A stretch of DNA of 64,000 nt, taken from the NCBI GenBank assembly GCA_964030785.1, contig OZ034967.1, positions 47,659,533-47,723,532 of the forward strand. Direction: 5' to 3'. Positions 23,665 to 35,401 of this stretch are shown one piece after another. A model generated the notes under the pieces. It did no database searches, had not been told where the DNA came from, and saw nothing but the letters and a program-made list of their open reading frames with translations. Each line of letters starts with the position of its first letter. The stretch's first letter is position 1. The translations under genes and the position numbers were made by a program. Source of the stretch: Siderastrea siderea (lineage: Eukaryota > Cnidaria > Anthozoa > Scleractinia > Rhizangiidae).

Positions 23665-24314
23665 CAATTGTCTATAGTAACTCGAGTTTCCATTGGTTTT
23701 GCCTTACTACGCTCTGTGATTGGTTAATAAAACTCGTGCAATGCACTTCTCAGCCAATCATAAGGGCAAAACCTGTGGTGACTTACGCATGGCGCTAGTT
23801 ACATGTTTTTGCGATGGGTTTATTTTCTTATTTGCGTCTATTGTTATTGGTGTTGTTTAACGACAATCAACCGATAACCACTCTGCCCTTACGTGAATTT
23901 CAATGTGTTACCTCATTAAGTGGCTCGGGTATAGTCGACACTAACGCTACTTTTTGACCAGTTTTCACTTGTCGTCCATACTACGGGGAATTTGGCCTGT
24001 CCTTGCTTCTTTGTTTGGAGAGCTGAAAAGATTTTATCCCAGCCTGTTGTATGAATATTACCAATACTGCATTACTGTGTTAAGGTAATAGTTTAGTTCT
24101 AAATTCTGGTTTAGACACCTAAACTTTACCTGAAGAGTATGTTCTGGCTTTCAAATATAACTCAACTAAAGGTTGCGTGATTCAATCCTGTGAAAAAATT
24201 TGCACTTCAGTTAGCTTAGCTGTCAGAGCTGTGACGACAATCACGCATCATTGAACCACTTTTACATTTCTGACGCGATATCAGTTATTATTGTAGTGGC
24301 TCAACGTGTCCAAC

Positions 24315-27300
24315 ATGGCGTCGATGTTTGCCACGATTTACAATTCTCTCACCCTTGGAAATGTTGTGCTGCTTTTGCTGTTGCTGTTCCTTCTGCATTA
24401 TCTGATGGTGCTCTACGAGTTCAGGAGCATGCCCCCGGGTCCACGCTTAACTACTCTCCCCGTTCTGGGTAATATATTTTCGCTGGACTTCAAAGCAGAC
24501 AAATTTACAGATGCCTTTCAAAGGTCAGTGAGTGGGAAGGCTAGGGCAAATCTAGTAGGTTAGAAGATATTTCGCCGATTGCTCATGCCAACCTGTTTGG
24601 AAAATCGTTACATTTGCAACATACGTTGCCGGGTTTCAACGATGTTTTTAAGAAAGCGACTCAGCAATTTATTGAATACACTTTTGTCCGCGATAATTAT
24701 GCATGGTTGTCCTTCAAAATGAGAAGTCAAAGTCTTACTAAAAGTGCAATTGGGATAAATTGCAAAAGTCACCACGGGCATAATTGGAGTTTATGGAATA
24801 ACCACTTTGGGAAACATCCGGGACGAGAAAGAAACTCGAAAGTATATCTCAGAATCATGACTTTAAATTTGCATTTTATTTCAATAGTTTTGTCTACTTT
24901 TCAACGTGAACAACGATGTGACACGCTTTTTGCTTATTTTAACTTAACGTGCACTACAGTACTTGTGGTCGCCTATCGAGTTCTTCTGATTCAAACGTGC
25001 ATGGTCCAAGAAAAATATTCCTTTATTGCCTTACATCCACACTTACATCCTTTACTTTTGAAACATACAAAGAATTAGACGTGGGGTTAAGAAATGTTAA
25101 GCAAGCTCTTCTGAGCTTTTCTACCAAGATCCCCATATTTACAGGACTATAGTAAGTTAACAATAGGGGGCAAAAATAATACTAAGCTATGGATGTAGAT
25201 CCAAAAAAGCTAAATTACAACATAAATTGACCGGGGTTCCTTAATATATTATTTTTCCAGTCCTAGTACTTGGTCAAAAGTAGCTGTCAGAGTATGTTTA
25301 CGAGCAAAATTTAAGCAATACAAATATATATTTAAAAAAAGTCGGTCCACATGTATGCGGACATCGCTTGAACGAGAACTTGCATGGTTTTAAATATCTG
25401 ATTATAGAAAACCTGATATAAAACTATGGATACAAAATGAAGTGTGATTACTGAAAACAAGTCACGTGTCAGTTAACTTGGCATTGCTTCACGTCTTGCG
25501 TGATTGGCCGTTACGGCACGTAGCCAAAATTAGTTTCCCTTAGTTTTTTGTAGGCGAACACGTATAGCTTCAAATGATGTCCTGTTCTTGGTTTTAAAAT
25601 TATCATGGATGTCAAGTCGTATGTTAAGTCGGATAGTTTCACTGAGGTTTCTCAACTTTCACCACATTTTAGAAAACTTGTAGCACGTATTTTTTACAAA
25701 ACGTAACCAGGAAACGCTTCTAGTTCTAAATCTATCGTCGCCTTAGAAAAGAACAAGGGAAGAACAATATCTCGTGGATGCTATCGCAATCACGAGATAA
25801 AAAATAAAAACAGACAACACAAAATTCACTCACGTCAGCGAGTTCAAACATTGCACCATTCAAGAATATTATGCAATTAAAACGGACATCGAATGGTCAC
25901 AAACACAGGCACAATTTATTTTCCCTGAACTATAACCGCTTCAACGAGGTAAAAATCGTCATCACTATCATATTTTTTTATTTCACTGGTTCACAAAACA
26001 AACCAGCATCAGTGCAAACGCGAAAAATTCGCAAATGCTCGCGAAACTAACCAGAGGAAATGTGCCAAGTCCACCACAACCTCTCGTAGTTGCTATCGCA
26101 ACAAGAATTTATATCAGACATTTTCTTAGTTTAGTTGTATTTTTTGCTTTGCAGCATCACAAAAATCTACGGCCGTGTTTTCTCCCTTAAGCTTGGAAGC
26201 TACAAGGTCGTTATGGCGTCAACTCCCGAAGCTGTTAGAGAGATGCTTGTAAAGAAATCTGCCGATTATGCTGGGAGACAACAAACATATTCTGTTATGG
26301 CGGCAACTCTAGGTAGCTTACTTGGATGACATACATGAGCAATTAATACATTAAAACCCCTTCCTAAGTTGGCAAATCCGTTTATGGAAGGTTGGGGACA
26401 ATTCGAACATACGTGATCCTAGTATTTGTCATGTGATTCAAAGTACATTAATGTATTTCAATGGTGGTCTGTATTAATAGCAATTTCTGTTGTAGAATTG
26501 CCTGAAATTGTGTGACGCCAATCTAACGCAGAGGTTGTTATCAAGGTTTCCTTTATCCTGACCTACCTCCAAACTGTATTCTTAGCATTATCTAATGTCA
26601 GGTGATCATTAATTCCCGCTCTGACTTCTAGGTGGTAAAGATATCGTTTTCAGTACTGGGGAACCCTGGAAGCTTTATCGCAAACTCTTTTCGACAGCCC
26701 TACGTCAGTACCTCTCAGATATCCCTTTAATAGAGAGTCGGGTCTCTACACAAGCTGAGAAACTGGTGCAATTCATAGAAGAACAAGATGGAAAGCCTTT
26801 CAATCCTGCAGATTGCTTGATGCGGGGCGTTGCTGATGTCATTTGTGGTATCACTTTTGGAGAAGGCTACGATACAACTGATCCACGTTTGAACAAACTA
26901 TTGGAATTTAACATAGCTATGAATGAAAATGCCGATGACGGTCAGATGGCCAGTGTGTTAGATTTTTTCCCAGTGGCCCAGTACCTTCCCATCAAGGTTT
27001 ATGATCGCTTTCTTCAGCCCTTCTTTGATAGTTATGAAATCATTGGCGAATTTTTGAAAGAGCGGAAAGGAAATTTTGATCCAGCTCAACCTGTAGGAGA
27101 TTTGATTTCAGGCCTACTTCACGCCAAATATGAGACTGAACGCGAGAGTGATGAGGAAAGAACCGCTCTTTTTTCAGACGACTACCTCGTCAACATAATT
27201 GAGGATATGTTTGCCGCAGGCTACGAAACAACAAGCACCACCTTAAAATGGGCGATTGCTTTCTTGGTCAACTATCCCAGGTACCAAGAGGATATTCAGC

Positions 27301-27803
27301 GTCAGATAGATGACGTTGTTTGTGAACAGAGTCCCTCTTTAGAAGACCGTGCCAATCTGCCCCTCATTCAAGCGTCCATCATTGAAACCCTACGTGTTGG
27401 AAACATTGCACCTTTTGCAGTTCCGCACGCCACTCTCACCGATACGACACTCTGTGGCTTTCGTGTACCTGAGGGTACCATCGTCTTTCCTAATACCCAG
27501 TCTGTTCATTTTGACCAACAATGCTGGGATAATCCCACAATGTTTAACCCCTACCGCCACATTGATGACGACGGCAAGTTGATCACCAACCAGGGGAATC
27601 TGTACCCGTTCGGGGCAGGGCGCCGAGTTTGTGCTGGTGAGCCCTTGGCAAAGGTCGAATTGTTCTTGTTCCTCTCATGGATGCTTCAAAAATTCACTTT
27701 TATGGCTGAAGAAGATGGTCGTCCTCCAAGCTTGAAGGGAATCTTTAACAGCATTATACAGTGTCCCGTCCCATACAAGATACGCGCCATTAAGCGAAAG
27801 TAA
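24315..27803 (+). CDS. cytochrome P450, clan 2-like (CYP1/17-like), complete
   Basis: Three exons, 24315-24523, 26155-26312 and 26632-27803, join in frame (AG|C, then G|GT) to give 512 residues, the usual microsomal P450 length. An in-frame ATG at 24306 would add three residues. It has an N-terminal membrane anchor (VVLLLLLLFLLHYLMVLYEF), a proline hinge (MPPGPRLTTLPVLGN), the I-helix AGYETT (about 318-323), the K-helix ETLR (374-377), a PxR motif FNPYRH where PERF is usual, and the heme loop PFGAGRRVCAG with ligand Cys456. It should be an ER-bound monooxygenase using electrons from P450 reductase. The heme loop and C-terminus most resemble vertebrate CYP1/CYP17-type enzymes, but substrate cannot be told. 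AATAAA near 28013 is a candidate poly-A signal. Two decayed copies follow downstream. Confidence 0.92.
24524..26154 (+). other. P450 intron 1
   Basis: This 1.63-kb intron runs from GTCAGT to TTTGCAG. Open frames at 24614-25152 lack motifs and are not exons of the joined product. The stretch 25750-26080 has a repeat-like character. Confidence 0.7.
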
Positions 27804-28820
27804 GGACTGGTCGCGGCGTTGTATTGATGCTGATGCATAAAAACTGCTATTGACAATGTACAAAACCTCAGACATTGGTCTCATAGAACAGCAGATGACA
27901 TGCAAAATACTTTAAACACATGAATTACCCAGGGTAAGTTCCATCTGGTTAGAAAATTGGTCTTTTTTAACTTCGAGGCTACGTTGAAATGGTCTGCCAA
28001 ATTGATTATTTTAATAAAAGCATTTCGGGGAAAAGGACACTTAAACATTTGCAGTTGACTTACAGGGGCCAGTGAGTTAAAGTGTTCAAGTTTGCTTTTG
28101 CTCTTAGCATCATTTTTCACGAAACAGTTTTTTTCTAATGAGATTTTCTCACAGCACAAATTTCGTTCTTGGTTCCCGCAGTTGGCGACAATGAGAACGT
28201 TCTGTTTATAACTTTTTGTTTTGTTTCCAGGATTTTGAAAGTTTCCTCCAAGTTCACGATAAACACTTACTAAGTTGCAGGTGCCTTAACAATCTACAAA
28301 TATCGCTTAGTCAATCGTGCTATGACTGGTTGAAAAACGTGTTTCTGTAACTCTTTGGAAAAAAAACATGAAATTTTCAAATATTGAGTTTTAAATTTTC
28401 TCGGTGTTGCGATAGATTAAATGGGACAAGTGGTTGAAGTTTGGGGAGACTCAAAACGCAGGGTTGAACATTCGACTACGAATAGTCGTGTTTCGGGGAA
28501 GTCCCTAGCTCTCCCAAACGTCTATTCGTGTTTCTCTAGATCTACAGGAAAACAAAAGATGTTTTCTTCTTCTTAATTAGAGCAAGGCAATGACTAATAA
28601 AAATAGGATGTAGTACAAAATATATGTAGTAAGAGAGACGTTGATTTGTTCATTCCCATAGCTTGTTATATTAACTAGGTCAGAATAAATTGATTAGATT
28701 GTAATTTTGTGACCTTGTGTTACAGAGGGAAAAGATCTCCACTAGCATAGTAACGACTAGCATATTATTTTAACTATTTATTTAGTTATATGTTATGCTA
28801 GCCGTTACTACCGTAGCAAT
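27804..28820. other. P450 3' flank, no further gene seen
   Basis: Contains the probable 3' UTR and AT-rich sequence. CTAGC(A/C)(T/G)AGTAACG-like sequences at 28742 and 28797 form a short inverted pair (CTAGCATAGTAACGACTAGC / GCTAGCCGTTACTA). No coding sequence is supported. Confidence 0.5.
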
Positions 28821-29043
28821 TCGACGCTGTTCGGCCATTTTTAATTATACATATTTGTTAAGGGGCTTACACGAAAAAAAAAAGCGAGCAGGAAGATTGT
28901 TTACTTTTCGTAAGGAAAAGAAAAAGTTTAACGCCCTAAAGGTTTGCAATGCTTTGCAGAAAAAGCTCAGTCTAGAGGAGAAAGTCACGGTTGTAAGTAA
29001 TTGCTACTGTAAGTATTGTGCAGAATAAGTTTAATGATCACAG

Positions 29044-29473
29044 CCCGGGGGGGGGTGGTACTCCCTGTAGTGGGCTATACGGGGAGGCTCCACCTGAAAG
29101 GGGTGCCTTTTATAAGCTCCCGGTATATAAAAGGGTAGGTAAAACTGCCATTTTAGTATACGAAAGGGTCACAAAATCAGCTGCAAAGTTGACGAAATGG
29201 TGCCTAAAGCGAAGTATATCAAAGGGTGCAACACTTTGGCAGAAATGACTTTTCAACTGAAGCAGAACGACCCAAAACCCGGGAAAGCGTGGCGATTACA
29301 GGAAGTTCTATTGTTTTGGCTTATCCTTGAGGTATAAGAAAGGGGTGCAATTTTGCTCTAGGGTTATGAAAGGGGTACCATTTTGTTAAAAATTAGTATA
29401 TTAAAGGGCAAGGGTTTGAACCTCCGGGCGGAGCCTCCCCGTACAAAACTTTATTGAGTAGCCCCCCCCCGGG
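29044..29473. mobile_element. 430-bp element with CCCGGGGGGGGG ends and no TSD
   Basis: Ends CCCGGGGGGGGGTGGTACTC and GAGTAGCCCCCCCCCGGG are inverted. The paralog reads CACAGTTTTTAGCG, whereas here CACAG abuts the left end and TTTTTAGCG the right, so no target bases are duplicated. GAAAGGG(T/G)(T/C)(A/G)C-type motifs repeat inside. No coding capacity. Confidence 0.7.
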
Positions 29474-29806
29474 TTTTTAGCGCAGTTAATTAACCTATTG
29501 CCAGTCAATAAACTAGCCAGCCTCGCGTATTTGTTTAACTTTGTATTGGTAAACCTCTTAAATGGATAAAGGGTATCATTGAAGAGGGATTGCTACTGTC
29601 CATTTATCAGAAATAAAAGCGTCCGACACTACACGGAAACTTACATACACGCTCCTTTGTTTTTTTTTATCATCTACCGAAGAGTCTGATCATATAGGCG
29701 TCGGTTCTCAGTACGCATTCATTCCTCCAGAGAACACTGTGGCTCGATCGTGTAAATTATCCTAGTCTTTTCGGATCCTCTTTATAGCTTCACTGTTTGA
29801 TAAATA

Positions 29807-30656
29807 ATATATAGATTTAGCCAAGCCTAAAGGCGGAGCCCCCCTTTTTGTTTTGTCTGTTTTTTGTTTTGTTTTGTTTTTGTTTTGTTTTTTGTTTTTG
29901 CTGGCAGTTATTAATTTGTGAAAATACTCTCATTCAAGTCGTTAAATTAAAAAAACAAAAACAAAAAACAAAACAAAACAAAGAAAAAAAAAGAAAAAAA
30001 CTACCTGCTCCCGGTGAGTGTCGAACCCGGCTCGTCAGCGCGAGATGCCGGTGACTAGTCCACTAGGCCATGGGCGTTCCACGTTACATTATAAGTTAAT
30101 TTTAATACTTATTTCTTTCTTCGTGGCAAGCTGCCTATCAGCATGAAAATGCTGGTGTTTTTCCTGGCAAAATGCGTTCGAAACGCCGTAAAAACCATGA
30201 TTGTGGACAGAAAAAAGCAAAAACCACTAGCTCTGCTATATTTGGCGCCGAAACCGCTGCGAAAAGCTGCAAACTCAAGCGGTGTGCCGACCGAGTTTGA
30301 ACAGAACCGACGAGGCAAATTTGAACTTTTTGCCTGAACTTTATCGCCTAATTTTTTTCGCCTAAATTGAACTTTTCCCCTTCCACCAAAAAGACAACTG
30401 AGTGTTCTTTTGAACTTTTTTTTGTTGTCTTTGCTTGTCTTGCTACAACGCGGGTCAACATGCGATTTCGCGCCAAAAACACACGGGATTCAGCACAGGG
30501 TCATATCCAGTGTAGGAAGTGTATTGGTAACCCTGTGGTGCGGACGGACGGACGGTCACGTGACTATTACGTCACTACCAAAATTTTTTGGCTTGATAGG
30601 TTACCAAATTTCCTTAGCAATGGAGCTCCGCTGACGCGCTAGTGCGCTGGCTCCGC
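29807..30656 (+). mobile_element. AT...GC family element, copy A1
   Basis: Starts ATATATAGATTTAGCCAAGC and ends ...GGCTCCGC, flanked by TA (29805-29806 and 30657-30658). The paralog near 21373 (ATTATTAATATAGCTTTGAC) has the site without the element. The interior holds T-rich and A-rich tracts, a tRNA-like stretch, a (CGGA)n tract, CACGTGAC, and a 3' GGAGCTCCGCTG hairpin. It is one of five copies in the window. Confidence 0.75.
30010..30083 (-). ncRNA. tRNA-like (SINE-head) sequence inside element A1
   Basis: On the minus strand TGGCCTAGTGG fits the pol III A box and GGTTCGACACTC the B box, about 40 bases apart. The stems are imperfect, so this is a tRNA-derived relic or internal promoter, not a functional tRNA gene. 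A second copy is at 49990-50068. Confidence 0.55.
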
Positions 30657-31029
30657 TAATATAGCATTGACAGTAAAACCTTCCCTTACATGCTCCTCCC
30701 TACTCCAACAGTTTTTTGTGGCCCCAGAAAGACCAACAATTGCAGACACGAGTTATGACAGCTTTTCGGCCTCTCTTTGCTTCTCTGTATGGAGAGCTCA
30801 AAATATTTTATCCTTGCCTGTTGTATGAATATTAACAATACCGCACTCACACAACAGTTTAATTTTAAATTCTGGCTTAGTCACTTACAGTTTGCCTTGA
30901 GCATTTCCGGTGTCACTCAAAAGTGCGTGACGCAATCTTGCAGTCAGTGTTACCTGTGACGCCGACCACGCATCATATTGAAACCACGTTCACATTTCTA
31001 ACGCAATGCGAATGGCTCAATAGTACAAC

Positions 31030-31194
31030 ATGGCGTCAATGGTTGCTTCGATTTACAATCACCCGTCCCTTGTTCATTTTTCATTACCTGGTGGTGTTCT
31101 GCGAGTTCAGGAACGTGCCCCCGGGTTCGCCCTTAACGACTTTACCTGTTTTCGCGCGACATTGTAGCGGAAAACTGACAGGTGCTTTCAAACG
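31030..31194 (+). pseudogene. decayed P450 exon 1, copy 2
   Basis: It aligns with exon 1 of the P450 at 24315: ATGGCGTCAATGGTTGC, TTCAGGAACGTGCCCCCGGG, and the donor ACG|GTCGGTGAG. The membrane-anchor leucine run is largely deleted and the frame shifts, with an in-frame TAG near 31163. No exons 2 or 3 follow before the next copy. It lies at the end of duplication unit 2. Confidence 0.8.
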
Positions 31195-32660
31195 GTCGGT
31201 GAGTTGTAGGAGCTGGTCAAGTGGTTTGTCGTTAGTTTCGTCGGTCACTCATACCATCTTCGACCCATCAGTCGTTCACACTGTCATTTTCGTCAGGAAT
31301 GTTACCTTCATTTATCGAAAAACCAACGTTTACCTTAGTCCTTTGTAAATGAGCTTTACTTTTCAAGGAATGATGGCAATCGACACGGGAAAGAAAAAAT
31401 TACTATAAAAATTCGACGAAGGTGCATTTGTGTATTTGACTCCACTATGCGTGCTGAAATGCAACAGCTGACACATAATTCATATGTTCTCATTTCTATT
31501 GCACTAATTACAAGATGGCTTCTTTAGGTGACACAAAAATGCAATTGATTTTGAAGGTTTTTAGTGACAGAGGAGCACTCTTTACTTGAATCCAAAACCC
31601 GGTCTCAGAGCGTTTTCCATTCGTCAGAACTGGCCGGCCAGAGAATTGGTAGGACGAGCCGGCTCTGACAAATGGAAAGCGCTCTTATAGACCCGGGCTT
31701 TGGATTCACGTAAAGAGTGCTCCTAGGGTCAATTTGCGGAAGCTAATTGGTTGTCTTCAAACCGAGTCAAGTAACTAATTTGAATGACAACGCTAAACCA
31801 ACCGTGTTCATACTCTTGTGCATAATGCATGAGAGCGGCGAGCTTAGTTTGAAGAATGGACAAGACAAGCCTCTTTGCCACGAGTGTGGCCTTTATTCAA
31901 AAGAAAAATAATCACTAAAATATGTTAACAGAATAAAGTGTTGACAATAATGTCCACCATTGATTAAAGGCGAGGACAACTAAACCGAGCACTGAATTGA
32001 CAAAAGAGGAAAGTTGGAATCCAGAGTGTCTATCGGAAGGGTGAAAGGGGGGCCGGCGGAGGGGATGAACTTCGAAAGACGCTTTGCTAACAACGATGTT
32101 TACCCCAAGGCGATTAGGGGCAGCTAGATTACCCAACCTAGAGTGTCCCACATAAACCATAAAAAATACTATGTTAACGATATTCCGAAAAAAAATCCCT
32201 CTCTATCCGCCGTTTTGTTTTGTTGTTGTTTTTTTTTTTTAGACAACCCGAACGCATGGAGATCTCTTTTCCACGAGCGCATTTGTTCACAACGCGGGAG
32301 AAAATCTCAACGAGAGAAATCTGTAACCTTAACAATCAACTATAACAGGCAAAGGTGTAGTACAAATTAAGCTGCATAGTTTTTGGGGGGTGACTGAATA
32401 CTATAAACAATTTTAAGCGGTGTCTAAAATATGAGGTGCTGTTTCCAACCTCTAAAAAAATCGGTCAATTCTAGGAAAAAAATTAGAATTTGAATCACAT
32501 ACGTAATGTACGGGAGCAAGGAAGAAACAGATATAAGCTAATGTAATGTCTTTTGAATGGCGTATCCATAAGAGCCTGAAAAGTAGATCACACTTCACCG
32601 AATCAATTTTCATTTGCTGTTTGTTTAAAATGGCGCCGGCACCTGCTGCTATTTTAATCC
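31195..32660. other. no gene seen; contains a foldback
   Basis: Apart from the foldback at 31571-31734 only repeat-like sequence is visible. A minus-strand frame at 31915-32160 has no recognisable motif. A T-rich run lies at 32218-32240. Confidence 0.5.
31571..31734. mobile_element. 164-bp foldback MITE
   Basis: AGGAGCACTCTTTAC pairs with GTAAAGAGTGCTCCT. The stem continues through TGAATCCAAA(A/G)CCCGG(T/G)TCT and AGAGCG(T/C)TTTCCATT around a loop rich in CCGGC. No coding capacity. Confidence 0.8.
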
Positions 32661-32848
32661 ACTTTTCTTAGCCTTAAAAATGTGCTTCTGCTGTCGCTTC
32701 TACTGTTCATTTTGCATTACCTGATAGTGCTCTACGAGTTCAGGAACATGCCGGGTTCCCCGGGTTCACGCTAAACGGCTCTCCCTGTTGTGGGGAGCAT
32801 GTTCTCGCTGAACTTAAAAGCGGAGAAGTTTACGGGTGCTTTCCATAG
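32661..32848 (+). pseudogene. decayed P450 exon 1, copy 3
   Basis: The sequence reads CTTCTGCTGTCGCTTCTACT (anchor), then CTCTACGAGTTCAGGAACAT and GTTTACGGGTGCTTTCCATAG|GTCAGT-like donor sequence, matching exon 1 of the intact gene. A stop in the hinge (CGCTAAACG) and indels break it. With the exon-2-like piece at 34359 it forms one dead gene whose intron 1 is about 1.5 kb, close to that of the intact gene. Confidence 0.75.
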
Positions 32849-34358
32849 GTCAGTAAATACTGCTTGTCGTTAACTGGGTATTTTTGTTCGTTTTGTCGAT
32901 TGGCCATTGTACATTCACTTTGTAAATTAATGAAAAACATTGAACGTGAATTCAGGAGCTATACTAAAAAGTGGAAGGGAGCCAAATAAAGCAGACCGCT
33001 TCTATTTCCTTTGATTCGTTTACTTAATCATGCTAAAGCCCGGCTTCTTAAAAATTGGAAGCGAAAGACTTAAAAAAATGGTTTCCACATGGAAAGCAGC
33101 GAGTGATTCAATAGTCGTAGAGGTAAAATTGATTGGAACTGAACATATGCATAGCATTGTTTCCAATCGTTCAATGGGATCGCTAAGGAACTTTTTTTTT
33201 TCAGTGTTGAGGCCAAGGCTGAATCTTCATTGCTAACGTAGATTGCAGTTTCACTTAACATTTAGAAGGTTCTTGAGCAGCTGAAGTAGATGCCGCTCGA
33301 CGTCAAAGATACTGACCATAACTACAGCCTCAGCATTAAAATTATTGAGACACTTGAGGCCTTGTGGGCGGCTACCCCTCTCCCCCATTAAATTTAAAAA
33401 ACCGCCGTTTTGCGCAGACAATACCAAATTTTGTGGTCTTTTCAACAATGCAATGGGGAAGGGCGAGAAGACGGCAAACTGTCCCAAGATTATTGGCCTT
33501 GGCTGTAGCTAATTTCAGTCATGTTAAGGCTAATTAATTTACACGCTGCGATCTGTCGGCCTGTTTTGTCGGCCACGACAACTCGGGGAGCGAATCGGCG
33601 CGTGTGAATGGCTATCCGATGCGCGCGCGACTCCAACCCAACAAGTCGGCCGTTCAAAAGAATCTTTGACCGCTTCACAGATTTTTGCGTGTCGGGCCCG
33701 ATTTTAAGAACGAAAACGCAACCTGCAAAAAAATTGGCGCCAAAAAAAAAATTAGATCTGCGGTATCTTAGCTGAAAACATACCAACTATCTATCACCTA
33801 CCATTTTGTTTTCCAAAACGTTTTAAAAAAAGTTTTGACCATAAAAAATGCATGTGCAGTGCTTGCACTGTACATAACCCCATTAGCTTCCCGACTTATC
33901 GTGGCCGACAAATCGGGCTGACAAATCGTAGCGTGTAAATTGGCCTTTAAGCGATGACAAGTGCGTAAAGTTGGCACTACGGTGATACCAATAAAACAGC
34001 GCTAAACAATTATATTAACGATAGCAGCGGTTTGACTACAAATTTTCCTAAAGGTCGTACTGATGAGATTTTATCTAGGTTTTCAAAACATGCCTCAGGG
34101 GCAAGCAGAGCAAAGGGCAGTTGTCATTTGTATTTTGTTGTTAGACGGGCCCAAGCTAAGTTCCATAGCGAAAGCCAAGTTCAATCACCGGCTTCCACAC
34201 TTATTTTAAGTCGTGGGGCAATCCCGTAATTCCTTAGCAATACTACAGGTGGATAAAACATCAACTAATAACAATTTATCGTCGATAAAGTGGGAAGTGG
34301 TTTGCTAGTTTTCAGCTTAAACACAAAGTCTTCAGATTACTCTTGTGCTTCTTTGCAG
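32849..34358. other. intron of the dead P450 copy 3, with a transposon
   Basis: No coding exon. Includes the TTAA-flanked element at 33528-33946. Short minus-strand frames within it have no motif. Confidence 0.5.
33528..33946. mobile_element. 419-bp MITE flanked by TTAA
   Basis: Left end GGCTAATTAATTTACACGC...CTGTCGGCC and right end GGCCGACAAATCGGGCTGAC...GCGTGTAAATTGGCCT are inverted. TTAA lies at 33524-33527 and 33947-33950. TTAA duplication is typical of piggyBac and Kolobok elements. A related sequence is near 42540-42665. Confidence 0.65.
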
Positions 34359-34480
34359 TCTCAGAGAAAACTACGGCCGCGTTTTCTCGCTGGAACTTCA
34401 GTGGAAGTTACAAGCTCGTTGTGGCTTCAACTCCTGAAGCTGTTAGAGAAGTACCTGTGAAGAAGTCTGTTTATTGTTGT
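34359..34480 (+). pseudogene. decayed P450 exon 2, copy 3
   Basis: After a TTTGCAG acceptor it reads GAGAAAACTACGGCCGCG-TTTTCTCGCTGG, then CTTCAACTCCTGAAGCTGTT and AAGAAGTCTG, as in exon 2 of the intact P450 (ENYGRVFSL, STPEAVRE). A frameshift in between and loss of the 3' part make it non-functional. No exon 3 copy is present downstream. Confidence 0.8.
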
Positions 34481-35400
34481 GGACTTTTCATGGAATAACT
34501 TTGTCGTCATGTCTGAAAGATTGAAGCGAATGACATTGTGTTTTGCAGGGGAAAATGAAAAAGGCATCAAGATCAACAGTAAGATGAGACGTATTTATTG
34601 AAAACTAGAAATTTAAATCGAGATATGTTTCTTTCGAATGTTTGTTTGTATTTGCTTGTGGTCGCGACCAGATTAGTTCAACAGGAATACGTTGGTAGGG
34701 TTGGTATTATTACGCAGGTTAGGTATTTTACCTCACCTATCCGCCTCGTACCATGTGGCACACAAAGCCTCAAGGTTTCTGTAACGGTCTATTTGGCTTT
34801 AAGGGGGCGGGTGATTGGCCCACCGCCCAACCCTCAACCTGGAGGACCAGGGCTGTTGTTTGTCTGGCCTCTACCCCTCGACCAATCCGTCATGGTTAGA
34901 TCTGCCAGGGACCGGAGTCCCAGCATTCACAGCTCTTAGGGTCACTGAGACACGCAAGCCTCACCACCGCGACAAGGGCTTAGGCATTTACTTTTTTGAA
35001 ATTTTGTATTTTTGTTAATGGCATTATTATCGTTTTCATGGTTTCCAGCTTTTGTCTTTCTTCTTTGCGTTTATAATCTTCTAGTTTTGATAGATAGTTT
35101 GTCATTGTAATAGTTTAGTTTCCCATGGCTTCTTTTGATAACAGAGTCAGTTTTGACTCTGACTGGATCGCCCTGGCGTAAATAAATAGAGGTGTTTATG
35201 TTCATGTTTTATTGTACCGTTTTAGCAAACTAACACGATATGGTGTTATGGTGTAACCCGTTTTGGTGTTATAAATATTGTAATTATTCTCTGGGGTCTA
35301 TAACGGCGAGGGAAATATGTTGAGGGGAACATATTTCATTGTTTTACTGTTCCCGTTTTACTACAAGTTAGAAGTTTCTTTTCTAACACGACCTCGAAGA
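34481..35400. other. repeat-like intergenic sequence
   Basis: 34790-34990 (GGGCGGGTGATTGGCCC ... ACCACCGCGACAAGGGC) has the look of a dispersed repeat with degraded coding frames. No domain was recognised. Confidence 0.4.
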
Positions 35401-35401
35401 T

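Larger units (their letters stand above)
21431..24300. other. P450 upstream region with three insertions
   Basis: Non-coding. Relative to 6640-7330 it carries insertions at 22202-22255, about 22328-22985 and 23129-23664. The stretch 24005-24300 is conserved with 30770-31029, directly before the decayed exon 1 copy (GTTGTATGAATATTA, ACGCATCATTGAA-like), and so probably contains the P450 promoter. Confidence 0.55.
28820..31029. repeat. P450-locus duplication unit 2, upstream part
   Basis: This is the paralog of 20500-21430 and 24005-24314. The duplicated blocks are interrupted by two insertions absent from unit 1, at 29044-29473 and 29807-30656. It leads directly into the decayed exon 1 at 31030. 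Confidence 0.8.

Noticed and set aside
24614..25152. 154- and 67-codon frames in P450 intron 1
   Set aside because: The P450 exons join correctly without them and they carry no P450 motif.
31915..32160. 81-codon minus-strand frame
   Set aside because: No recognisable domain and no splice context. Looks like repeat-derived sequence.
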